From assembly GCF_016545825.1 (NCBI RefSeq), contig NC_052613.1, positions 1,178,001 through 1,242,000 on the forward strand: DNA of 64,000 bases, written 5' to 3'. The stretch is from Eucalyptus grandis (lineage: Eukaryota; Streptophyta; Magnoliopsida; Myrtales; Myrtaceae). Shown here one piece after another: positions 34,335 through 45,180 of the stretch. The position numbers and the translations under genes are program-made. The notes beneath the pieces are model-generated. The model searched no databases. It saw only the letters and a program-made list of their open reading frames with translations, and was not told where the DNA came from. Every line of letters begins with the position of its first letter. Within the stretch, counting starts at the first letter, position 1.

Positions 34335-34480
34335 TCTCGCGCTCGCTCGATCCTTCCTCAGTCAACTGCACTGGTAAAGCGCACCGTGGTCAGCTCGACA
34401 AACGTCAATGCCATTAGGGCACGAACTTGGGCTTGGCCCAGAAAAACTGAATGGGCCAACTTTTTTGGGCCTTTATGATT
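34335..34480 (-). promoter_or_regulatory. TPR gene promoter with site II (TGGGCC) motifs
   Basis: TTGGCCCAG (about 34433), AATGGGCCAAC (about 34451) and TTGGGCCTTT (about 34467) cluster within 100-140 bases of the start codon. In plants TGGGCC/TGGGCY motifs are bound by TCP factors and mark constitutively expressed genes. Confidence 0.5.
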
Positions 34481-34499
34481 TGGTCTTACTTTGATCATG

Positions 34500-35285
34500 A
34501 AGAAAAGACAAAAGCCCAATCTGCATTTGTTTATCGGAAAATGAATGATTTATATCATACTTTCTTATAAATCATCACCTATATCATTATAAAAATGAAT
34601 GGATGAACAATTATTTCACCGCCCTCAAAGATGTTAAGACATGACTTATCATCAATAAAAGCATTTCTCATTGACCAATTATTTCTAATAATACAATTGA
34701 TTGTTCTTTTAAAAATGTTCTCGAAATCATTCAATTTTCCCGAGACGAATGGAACCTGAGGAAACAATTGCCACCGTTATCAAGACATTCGTTTTCACAT
34801 TCTCGAGCGAAGAATAGTTGCAAGACTGAGAGTTCTAAAAGCAAGCAATGGCCTGCAAGAAAAGAGGCCGCCCATCTACATTGCATTCAGGAGCAGGCGA
34901 GCCCGGGAGTTCATTATTCACTGACACTTTCAGAAAGTTTGTTCTTCAGAAAGTCACGTTTACTGACATGTCATGATTTACAAATTTGAAAAATTACCAT
35001 CGCCAATCAAAAACTAACCAACCTATTGAAGATTATCGATCAGGAATTGTAAACACGTTATTTAAGCAACAAATTTGCCAAAGTATCTATACGAGAGTAA
35101 ACAAACACCACAGCAACAAGTAAACCAGGAATTTATACAGGACATGGGAATGTCGTCGTAATCTCTACCCTCTTACTCCGCATTCGCGGAGAGTTTGAAG
35201 GTGTTCTCAGAAATGATGTCCTAGAGTTTCCTCCTAATTTGCAAAATTGCTGCGTCTTCAACTTCGCCCCAAAAACAGATTCAAT
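34500..35285. repeat. Intergenic DNA with a MITE-like repeat at about 34520-34760
   Basis: Contains TATATCATTATAAAAATGAATGGATGAAC and related AT-rich bases also seen at 42100-42250 and in the MITE at 40832. The right shoulder CCGAGACGAATGGAAC pairs with the start ATGAATGATTTATATC-type end only loosely. The remaining bases up to the UFSP stop look like its 3' UTR. Confidence 0.4.
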
Positions 35286-38200
35286 TTAGACCATGTTGGG
35301 CCTCTGAGGCAACAGAAGATTATAGAACTTATCATGCAAGAAGAAGCTCTTGCCCTTGCTATCTACGGCTTTTTTCCAGCTACACCATCCACCATTCACA
35401 ATCTTCTTATGATCATCGCTCCCTGTGTAGTGAGGATCGAGTATGAGAAAAGCGCAGTCTCCACTGGCTTCATTGTAGTCGATCCCTAGAAGAGTGTATG
35501 CAAGAACCCCACCACCTGTGCACACAAAGCAGTACAAACTTAGGATGAAGCAGTAGTGTTACATCATATGCATCGATCATGACCTGCTTGGAAACTCCCA
35601 CACACCGATGGTCATTGTCTGCAGTATCAGCCTGTGAAGTACATTTCGGGTTCATCATCCCCCACATATTTTGCCAATATTAAAAGCTTAGATGAACCAG
35701 GGTCATTCTGACCATAACCATTAGCTCGTATAATCCACTCTTAACAATGTGTCGATCACATGTTTTCCCCCCTAAAAGCACTACGGATAAGGCAAGATAT
35801 TTTTCCAATTAATTATTGAACAGAATTATTTATTCCGTTCTTTTATTAATCTGTTTCCACATTGAAATACTCAACTCAAAAATTCTTTTACAAAATTTTT
35901 TTTTTCCTGAACAAGAGAAATGAAATTGTAAATTACTTTTGACTGCCAAAGATGCGAAAGTACTTTTAGGAAAAAAGATTGTGACAGATGCATTTCACTA
36001 ACCAATCATGATCGGTGTTCCTTGAGTCTCAAAATGCAAGGCCAGTTCTCGACACTTCTCAGGTAGCTCAGCTCCGGATCTCACATTAATCACTTTGCAA
36101 CTAACCTGCTCAAGATAATCACATCTAGTTTTATGTAAGGCATACTCCCAACCATAGACACAACAAGAAGAGTTAAATGGATAAACCCCAACCCACCCCC
36201 AAAAAACAAAACCAAAAAAAAAAAAAAAAGATCCACTTCTTCCTTTCCCTTTTTCTTTCTCTCTTCCCCAAGGAGAAAAAAATATTGCGTTGCATTGCTT
36301 TCAACGAGTACACTGTAAATTTACCATTGAGTTTCACAACCTTAAACAGACAGTAAGGAATCAATAGGGAAAGCATATGAATCTCCACCACCTTTAACTA
36401 AGTACTCCTTACAAAAACTTGGCAGATGTATATAAAAAAAGATTGTCATGTGGGGATACTTACACCAAGGAGCTTATCCAAAACAAAGCTCAATTCGATG
36501 GCACCAATCCACTCACGAGAACCAATGAAAGCAGGCTCCTTATCTCCAATTTCCACCAGTGACTGCTGTATTTCCCTGCAGGACAAAGAAAATCGATCAT
36601 TATATTGGCTGAAGCCAAAAATCTGAGACAGTAAGGACAAGCAATAGAAACCCAAGGAGCCCACAAAATCGTTTCTCCTGGGGTAATCATAGAAACTCAT
36701 CCAATAGACATATTTGTACTCAGAAGAAGAGTTCCCACAACAATTGCCTAGGCCGCAGGAGAGGGGAAAGACAAAGGAAATTCAAAGAAGGGCATTAAAA
36801 GCCAATATCACATGACTAAGTTCACAGTCAGAAGCAGAGGACAAAAGAAAATCTTGCAATCATTTAGACTGATTACAAAGAGAACTGTGTCTAAGCTAGT
36901 GCACCAAAATCTAAACAAGGACCAAGACTGCTAAGATATCCATACCTGTGAGAAGGGACGTCAATGGATGTGTAGTATTGGAGTCTGAACCAAGAAATGA
37001 TGGTTTGCAGAGAGCGGTAAGCACATCCCCAGCCCTATTATGAATGACATGCATAAATTCATGAACTCGTGAGGAAAGAAGAGAAAAATGTCAAACTGGG
37101 GTGCCCATGTGGACATGGACGGATCTGAATTGTCATTTCATTAAGTTGGATTCACAAAGTAAAAGTTTGAAGCCAGGAACATGACCATTGAGCACTCCTC
37201 TCTTTCATTTTTGGAAACACAGAAACAGAAAAGCTACACAAAGGTGAACCAAAAGTTCTTCAAAGTAACAGCATGGTTTTATAGAAAAAGGCAAAACAGA
37301 AACACATAAAGGAAGAAATAGCATTACCGAGTCATCAAAACCATCTTGAAGGTAATGATAGTACTCATATGAACCTTGAACAAGAGAGGTAACTCCACCA
37401 GAAACTATAAACAGGGAGAAAGATTCAGCATTTCGTTTGAATTAAAGGCCCAAGAGAAAAGAAGCAATAGAAAGACAACTTAATCAACATCTCACCACCA
37501 CTGCTTGGAATGCCGATATGCACATCTTTAAGCAAAGAAGGCCCTGATATAACCAAAAATTGTTGCCCCGCAGTTATACACAATATTTTAATGTGTGAAC
37601 AAAGAGAATGCAGTGTAGTTTGAACTAGAAGATTATTACCCCTTTGCCTTTCTTTGCTTTTTACACCATCAACCGTAAAGTATAGAGAATTTGAAATTCG
37701 TAGAAGCGGTCGATCAGTCGGTAATCCAAGTCTCATATGGAGAGATCTTCTTACTTCAACTGTAAAGTACAAAATCTCGTTAGTTCTTGCCAAACCACCA
37801 CTGTCGCTGCTATATAACCATATTGGCAATTTCCAAGCCATGTGTGTGATTATACCATCTATGAAAGCATAACAAGACTAATTCTTCATTCAGCCTCTTC
37901 GATCATAAGAACTTAAAACTGGGGGAGTAAAAGCAGAGAACAAACTTCTTTATATTGATCAAAAAAGATATTGGGCGATGAGACCCAAAACTAAGATATA
38001 TTCAACAATGGATTTTGCATCACAAGAATACTTTTCACCTATAAGCCAAAAACAAAAAATTACCTTGGCTCATTTCAGTCTCTCCATAACTGAGATCATA
38101 AATAACTGTAATTGGGTGCAACATTCCCAGAGGATTGAAATGATATGGATGTAACTGTAAGCAGCAAGATCAAACGCTGAATAAATTGAAATGAAAATGA

Positions 38201-41200
38201 ACAAATGAAAGAAACAAGCAAACAGGCTTCAAGTATAATGTCCATTCTTAAGCAAGATCATCTCAGGGGCCGATAATTAAAGTGCATAATTTTAGACCAA
38301 TTAGTGCATGCAAATATTTCTTAAGTTATTTGTAAGTGCTACGTGCTCAACTTAATATCGCCACTAATCAATGTACTTGACTATTTTAGCATATCATTTT
38401 TATGGCAAAGATGTCTTGGGATTTGCTGATACCGAAATTGTCTCATGTTTATGAAAAGCTTTTCTCAATTTCTTTCTTAGCTAGAAGTTGTACATTGAAA
38501 ATACATAGTAATTACAAGTACAATGTGTGCATGTTCAGGCTTATTTGAGCACATGTTCAGGCTTCTATATATTCTATGGTGTGCATATGAGAGAGAGAGA
38601 GAGAGAGATTTTACCCGGGGATGATCCTTTAAAAGATTAGGTACATATGCATTCTTCATTGCAGTTAGCTGGTCAACAACACCTGGGATCAGTAACTTTG
38701 AAATTGCGCTGACTAGGGGAAGATCTTTTGGAGCATAACAAAGCACGTCCAACTTGAACTGAAGAACAGAAAGTCTTGTTTCCTCAAGCACTGAAAAGAA
38801 AAAATAAATCATCAACAAATCTCTGGCCCAAAAAAATCATCAACAAAAACTTAAGAACAGAAATCAATGGAACTGGTCATGTTATGGAAACAAGATCTGC
38901 AGTTAAGATTCTTACTTAGGCAGAAATAAACTAGTAGCTATACATCAGGGCCCATATCAGTCATGCCACATAAATTACACAACATAAATACCTGGAAAGT
39001 ACACTGCCACAGGAGCAGCGGTTTCCCCAGACTTTCTCGATCCATTAAGCAGAAAAGTGACTTCAATAATGTCTGCATTCTAAGCAGATAAGCTTTTTAG
39101 AAACCAACCAAAAAGACCAAGCAAAACTAACACACTAAATATCTAGTAGAGATTACCTCAGCTGAGAATGACTTTGTTCCAGGATTACTTTCCAAGCAAA
39201 AATGTGAACACGGTAATGACTTTATATCTCTATCTTCCGCCACTTGACTAGAAAGCTTGACATTCGAGATATCTGCATCAACATCTAAGTCCCCAGCATG
39301 AAAGATGACTGGTTGAGGCGCTTCTGCATTTGCTTTATTTAAAGTCTCCACCATAAATGTGACTTCCGGATCTTTAAATTTTTCTGCCGCTGCCCCCACA
39401 GTCGACAAATACAGCTCCACAGCATCTGGATTCCCAAAAAAAAAAAGTTACACAAAATGGATTAAATGCAGAAAATAGAAAAGACGCCTCTAAAGTTCAT
39501 CATCCTGTTCAAAAAGATATGACCATTATATACACATTGTAGCAGATGCAACATAAGAAGACTTGCATAAGGATACACCATATCCTAAAAATAAGAACAT
39601 CAAAAAAATGTTCCCATTGCCATGCCTACCTTTAATATTTATAATGTGTATAAATATATCCTTGCCTGCATCTTAAAGCACCAAACTTTTGTCAATAAGC
39701 TTGTCCAATGATACATAAGTCAGCTTGTATCATATCAAAAACCATCTTTTATGCCTTTCTCTTACCTAGATCCTAGCCAATTCACCTCTACCCCATAGCT
39801 GCAGTCAGTTGTCACTATATTTGTGTACACAACTTCACGATTTTTCAGAAAGGACTATCAGCACCTAATAACGTGTACGGATAAAGTAAGTTTGAATTAA
39901 TCTTTACCAAGAAACTTTCTCCCAATAAGCATGCATATACATGAACACTTTACACTTAATTTTTTAGCACTAGAAATGACAAGGAATCATTGTCCACATC
40001 CTAGGAGTATAGATTTTGCATGTTCCCAAACTCCAGTCAACAGGGATAAAATGCACATGCTTAAATCTCAAAAGTTCATTTCTAACTTCCTCTAAAGCTA
40101 ACACTCTAACTTCCCTAGTAAGCATTAAGTAGTCATGAACATTAGCCATGAACACTTAGTCAATTACCAACATTTCACTTTTTGCACTAACAAAAAACAA
40201 CCAACAAAACTTCCAATCTCAGCCTGTCGGTTATATAAGGTTCAGAAATGTTTCAAAACCGTTATCAGGGCACTCAAGCTGAAGAATAGGCTCAAACTGC
40301 AATCAATCGGCTATATCAATCTATAAAGATCAGCGAAGACACGTCAGCACAAGATGCAGATAAACTTACCAGACTTCTTGTTCTCAGGAAAATAAAATGG
40401 CAACTTTATAGGTAACTTGCAGCGAAGGAGGCATCCTTTCTCCCAAACATACTTCTCAGGATCACTGTCATATATAACAGATGTGACGGCCTCGAGGCTC
40501 TTCGGACTTTCACCGCTCGAGGAAAAGAAGTGAACATCACCAGAATCAATATCACCAACAGCACCAATTGTCCAGTGCTTTTCCGACTTTCCTCCAAAAC
40601 CATCCACCCCTAGAAGCTTTTGCATCCTTTGAGCAGCATCGACAGCGTGACCAGCCATTTGCTCCGCATTGCCGTCTCTTTGAACAACTAGTGCTCCAAT
40701 TACACAGAACCCCTTCATAAGCAATACCTGGAGATCTTCTGCTCCATCCAAACAAGGTCGGCAGTTGAATAAAAACCACAACATGGCATGCACATATTTT
40801 AAATTGCCAAGAGAAATGCGACTAAATCTAAGGGTGCATTCATTTCGTGAAAAATAAGTGATTTGGAAAATATTTTTCGAAAAAAATGATTGTTTATACT
40901 GTTCAGAAAAATTATTCAATCGAAAATATTTTCATCATCAATAATGATCTATGCCTAATTATTTCCGTGGACGATAAAAAAAATTTGCATTCATTCATTC
41001 TGTAAGCGATATAATCAATTAGTTTCCGGAAAATATTTTCCGAGTCACTAATTTTCCGCAAAAGGAACGCGCCCTAAGAGAACCAATTCCAGCTCCATCG
41101 CAGAAAGTGTACTTAACTAAAAATAATTACCCAGGAACAAGACAATGAATCGCTCTCTTTAGAATTCCTTCCGTTGTACCCATCTGCCATGATGGAAAAT

Positions 41201-41624
41201 TCGAGCATGAACATAACGTCTAATTCAAGACTCCACTCGCCATTTCCCTCGTCTTCTGAATGCCAGAGTCATTATTAACTCCAAAAACATGCATCGAAAA
41301 TTCTTACGCCAGTATTTTCTACTGATTCCATGCGAAAACAGACTCGACCCGCTCGTGCTGCAATCTGCAGAATACAAATCCACTGCCCCCCTCGCTCATT
41401 CGCGATTCCGACGAAAAAAAACTTGGACGCGAGAAATTACCCGATTCCTTGGCGTAATCCAAGGCGAGCGCGTCCCCCGGCGACCTGGAGTGGAGGCACC
41501 GGAAGGTCGAGAAGATCGCGACGGGATCGGCGAAGAACGGGGATCCGATCAGCCACTGGAGGCACGGCTCGTCCCTCCTGAGGACGAGCTTCGGGCACAA
41601 GACTCTTACGCCGGGGATTTCCAT
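35286..41624 (-). CDS. UFSP: UFM1-specific protease (UFSP, peptidase family C78), 13 exons
   Basis: Cysteine protease that matures the ubiquitin-like modifier UFM1 and removes it from targets, mainly at the ER; like At3g48380. Exons (minus): 41624-41441, 40738-40370, 39425-39157, 39079-38992, 38790-38615, 38154-38064, 37759-37640, 37543-37496, 37404-37328, 37034-36946, 36575-36464, 36105-36003, 35515-35286. All splice pairs are GT-AG; phases agree; 1956 bases give 651 residues, the usual plant length. The long N-terminal half ([20 protein letters not shown] onward) is the regulatory region. The C78 catalytic domain has the nucleophile in [10 protein letters not shown] (exon 10), [17 protein letters not shown] (exon 11), and the Asp/His pair in LILDPHYTG (exon 13). 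It appears fully intact. Intron 1 contains a Tourist-like MITE. Confidence 0.93.
40829..41077. mobile_element. Tourist-like (PIF/Harbinger) MITE in UFSP intron 1
   Basis: The element is 40832-41074 (243 bases). The left end GGGTGCATTCATTTCGTG pairs inversely with the right end (GCAAAAGGAACGCGCCC, complement GGGCGCGTTCCTTTTGC). It is flanked on both sides by TAA (40829-40831, 41075-41077). Subterminal GGAAAATATTTTTCG and CCGGAAAATATTTTCCG are inverted too. TAA/TTA duplication plus a GGG.. terminus is the Tourist signature. No ORF. Confidence 0.8.
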
Positions 41625-42040
41625 CGGGAACTCCGATTCCGATCGCCGCCGGCTCGCGTTTCCTCCCGACGAACGTCAAATTTCAACCGGAGCCGGAGAA
41701 ATATATAACAGTCATTGACCGTAGCGAGCTAGACTGTCTGGGCCTTCGGGCGTTGTGGAAAGATCTAGGTAGAAGAGTGGGCCTTAAGAATGGGCCTCGA
41801 AATGGCCCAAATCAATGCCGGCGTTCCGTCTTCTGGGCTTCAAAAGGGGCCCGCTTGACCCGAAGGAATTCCCGCCCAGACTATACATAATGGGCCTGGA
41901 ATTTTGGGCCTTTCGTGGTCCCCGATCGAGTTGAGATGATGGGCGGGCCCGGTAGCCCAGTAGCCCGACTGGACTGAATCCTGATCCTAGTCCGACTGCT
42001 CCGACCCGGGTTTTTCTTATGATTTTGTTAAGTGTTATTT
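41625..42040 (-). promoter_or_regulatory. UFSP promoter with several TGGGCC/GGCCCA site II motifs
   Basis: CTGGGCCTTC (about 41738), GTGGGCCTTAAG (about 41778), ATGGGCCTCG and ATGGCCCAAA (about 41789-41811), ATGGGCCTGG and TTGGGCCTTT (about 41890-41911) and GCGGGCCCGG lie within 330 bases upstream of the ATG. This dense site II array is typical of TCP-driven housekeeping promoters. Confidence 0.55.
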
Positions 42041-42044
42041 GACT

Positions 42045-42590
42045 AAGGATACTCTATTTGTTTCACAGAAAATGAACAATTTTAAAAATATTTATTTAAA
42101 AATAATCACTTATATCACTTGCAAAATGAATGAACAAAAATATTTTCATGTCTATAAAAATATTTAAACATAAATTATTATCGATAATAAGAATATATTT
42201 CATTAATAAATCATTTCAAATTATTCAATTTTCATAAAACAGATGGAACATTTCGTTGGAAAATATTTTCATTTTCAATGCATAAATGCACTTGACATAA
42301 TTGTCTTTTTGCTTATTATGGGTGTGTGTATGACAAAATTTCTGTAACAAAAATTGATTTCTAGCAATAAATTGATTTCTCAATTTCTATTTCATAAATT
42401 GAAAAGTTAAAAATTATAACTTCTGATTTTTCTTCAAATCCATTTATAGAATATAAATTTGTTCAAGAAATAGAAAAATCAAATTGCGTTACCAAACGGG
42501 TTTTTGTTCCAAACTATTCCTAGGAGAACAAAAAAAACAGATAAATAAAGAAGTCGAAATTTTAACACGCGCGCCATGTATGTCCAAATC
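42045..42590. repeat. Two adjacent MITE-like repeats (one shared with 4090-4300)
   Basis: 42045-42255 resembles the AT-rich MITEs at 34520 and 40832. 42345-42590 matches 4090-4300: TGATTTCT..CAATTTCTATTT, then AAATTGCGTTACCAAACGGG at about 42483-42502, then TTCCAAACTATTCC and TTTTAACACGCGCGCC. Confidence 0.55.
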
Positions 42591-44640
42591 GTTTACATTA
42601 AGACTTCTTATTCATTCAACCTTGATAATTTTTATTAATTTTGTCTAATTGCTTTGCGACCGTCTTGTCTTTTCTTATTTTTGAAAGACAGGAGGAAAAA
42701 TAAAGTAATGTGATTAGGTGTTTTTTTAGCTCGGCTTTCAATTGAATTTTCATTCCTAGTCTAATCAATAAGGAGTATTTTATCCAAACATTAATTGTAG
42801 AAACGAAGGCCAGAATGCAAAGAAAAAAATAGTCAGTCCACAAATTATAAATTAAGATTAGTCATGCGATGAATTGTGAAAGCAGCAAGCACCGGTAATA
42901 AAGTCAGGCAATCTTACAATGATAAGCAACCCCATAAGAGGTCATTAATAGTTAAAAAAAGCTTATCGCAAAAGCTGTTAAGATGTCATCAAGTCATAAT
43001 CAGAAGTTAGACATAATAATTGAGAATCAAAGTGCCCGACAGCTCTCTTGGCCTTGGCAACATCAAGCTAACGACCCCTCGATATATTTGTTTGTCGAAT
43101 CTTGTTAACGAGTGCTCGCAACACACACCCAAACTTTATTTAATAAGAAAATATATCAATTTCCAGTGCATTAATCATACATTACGAGAAAGATAATACG
43201 TTAAAAATGACAAACTTTTTTTCGAATCAAGTACTTAACAATTATTCTCGAGACGCTTATTATTAAAATTATTGCAAACTCCCCTCTAACAGGGTCTCAA
43301 TGGCTCAACCAATCATCATTATGTTGCATTGACTTCATAGACACAAAAGCCATTCCCCAATTATGGCAGGGAAACAGAATCAAAATCATCATATCTATCC
43401 ACCTGCCGATGCCCTGAGCCTGATCATCGAAAGTCCTGCTGCTGCACGGTACAATCATCAATGCTCATTTGGTCCTTCCCCTTTTTGTCTCGCGGGGAGG
43501 AATGATGATGTTGAATAGCTCGATTCGCAATTTCGAGTAAGTTTCTAAACGAGAATTGCCGACAAGCTATGAAATGCATTTATTTACAACGAATCGCCAT
43601 GTGTAAAAACCGTCAATATCACGTTAAAGTTACTCATCGTAATTTTAGCTTCCATTGACTCTAATGTTTGTTACTCAATGTTGTAGGCTTCATCGACATA
43701 AATAATGTATTCAACCGACATAACATTAAAAGAGCATTACCGAATCTTTGAAAGTGGTTTTACGTTGATTCTTGAAATTTCATATATGTCTTGTTTTTGT
43801 TGCTTGCGACATATATTTATGAATCTTGAAGCAATAAATCTCAACTTGGAAAACATAAAAGAAATGAAAAAATTTTAAAGGAAAAAGGGGTGATTTTGTC
43901 TCACTTTATCAATATATCTAATTGGACCCGCATTTACTCAGAAGTTCGAGCCAATGAGTTATGAGTAAATTAGGAATATTAACCATATCAATCCTTACCA
44001 AAAAAAAAAAAAGAGGGGCGTTTCTTGAAAAGAGATATCAAAGTAGATTTTATTTCAAATAATATCCCAAAATGACTGACTTAGTCTCCAAACATACCTT
44101 TGGCATATTAAGAGTGCATAATAAAAGTTTGATCCATTCACCTAAGGAGATCTCAAAAATAGAATAGAAGTCTCACTTTATTAACATATCTACTTAAATC
44201 TACATTCACTCAAAAATTAAAGCCAATGCGTTACAAGCAAATTAGGAATATTAACCACATCAATTATCTAATATGAGTTTTATTCAACATAACTCATATG
44301 CGCATCTTGACATAGCCCAAGCAATTTCATCCGAGATGTCCGAATTGTAAAGCAAGGACCCCGATTTGATTTTATGCGAAAGTAACATAACTATGCTGTA
44401 ACTTTTCCATCTGTCGAGCGTCCATTCACCTTCATTCCCACCTTTTGCTCGACCCGATTTAATCCCTAAATTCTTTCACCCTCCTAGATCTCAATGGGAC
44501 AAAAAGAGGGCTATAAAAAATTGTTATTCTAACGACCGATGTGCAATTCCGCCTCACCCAATTAATAATTGTCGGTGGACATCTAATCAAAAAGCTGAAT
44601 CTAGCTAATTACGGGTTGATTTTGGCTCCTAGTAAAACCC
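42591..44640. other. AT-rich intergenic DNA, no gene seen
   Basis: No ORF above 75 codons and no recognisable domain. A 17-base phrase (TTAGGAATATTAACCA) recurs at about 43970 and 44245 with similar surroundings (ACTTTATCAA(T/C)ATATCTA), so an old local duplication of about 100 bases is present. Confidence 0.4.
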
Positions 44641-45180
44641 ACCCCAAAAAAAAAAAAAAAAAAAAAACAAAGCGAGAAAAATCAGGGGGAGCGAATAAAG
44701 GAGAATCCGAGACCCATCATTATTGGCTAATGAAAATCGCAAACAGGTCCTCCAGATTTTGGACGGGATTGCGATTGCGACCCCGGCATGTGCTGGAGGG
44801 CACGGCCTGGCTGGCCTGCCGAGGGACGGCCACGTGGCGGGGCAGCCGAGCGCCACTTTTCGTGGGGATGAGCGGGGGTGGTGCCGGGTAGCTTTCACGT
44901 CGCTAGTCTCTCCCCCGGCACAGGCCCATCGGGGAAAAAGCCCATTGGGCCCATCTAACGTGGCCTCCCCCTTGGGTCCCCCCCCACCTTCGACGGGGGG
45001 GCCCACCACGTGGCCGCTGTCCCGAGGTTGCTTCGCGTGAAAAGGCGGGGATCCCGAACCGACGGCTCTCGTCCCCCTTCCAATCCAGAATCGACGGTCC
45101 CGATGGACCCGTACGGCGAGAATCTTGGGCCGTGACGTTACAGAGGAACATGCGAAAATTCGGTCGATCTCCACTAAATC
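44641..45180. other. GC-rich island with G-box motifs and no supported gene
   Basis: After a poly(A) run (44645-44669) the DNA is GC-rich with two G-box cores, GGCCACGTGGCGG (about 44828) and CACCACGTGGCCGC (about 45005). A 181-codon minus ORF spans it but ends in a translated poly(A) run (Phe repeat) and has no family features. It looks like a promoter or CpG-type island without its gene. Confidence 0.35.

Noticed and set aside
38590..38609. GA microsatellite as a regulatory element
   Set aside because: It sits in a UFSP intron and is a simple repeat; no evidence of function.
44629..45174. 181-codon minus-strand ORF
   Set aside because: Compositional: GC-rich island followed by translated poly(A) run, no domain or codon pattern.
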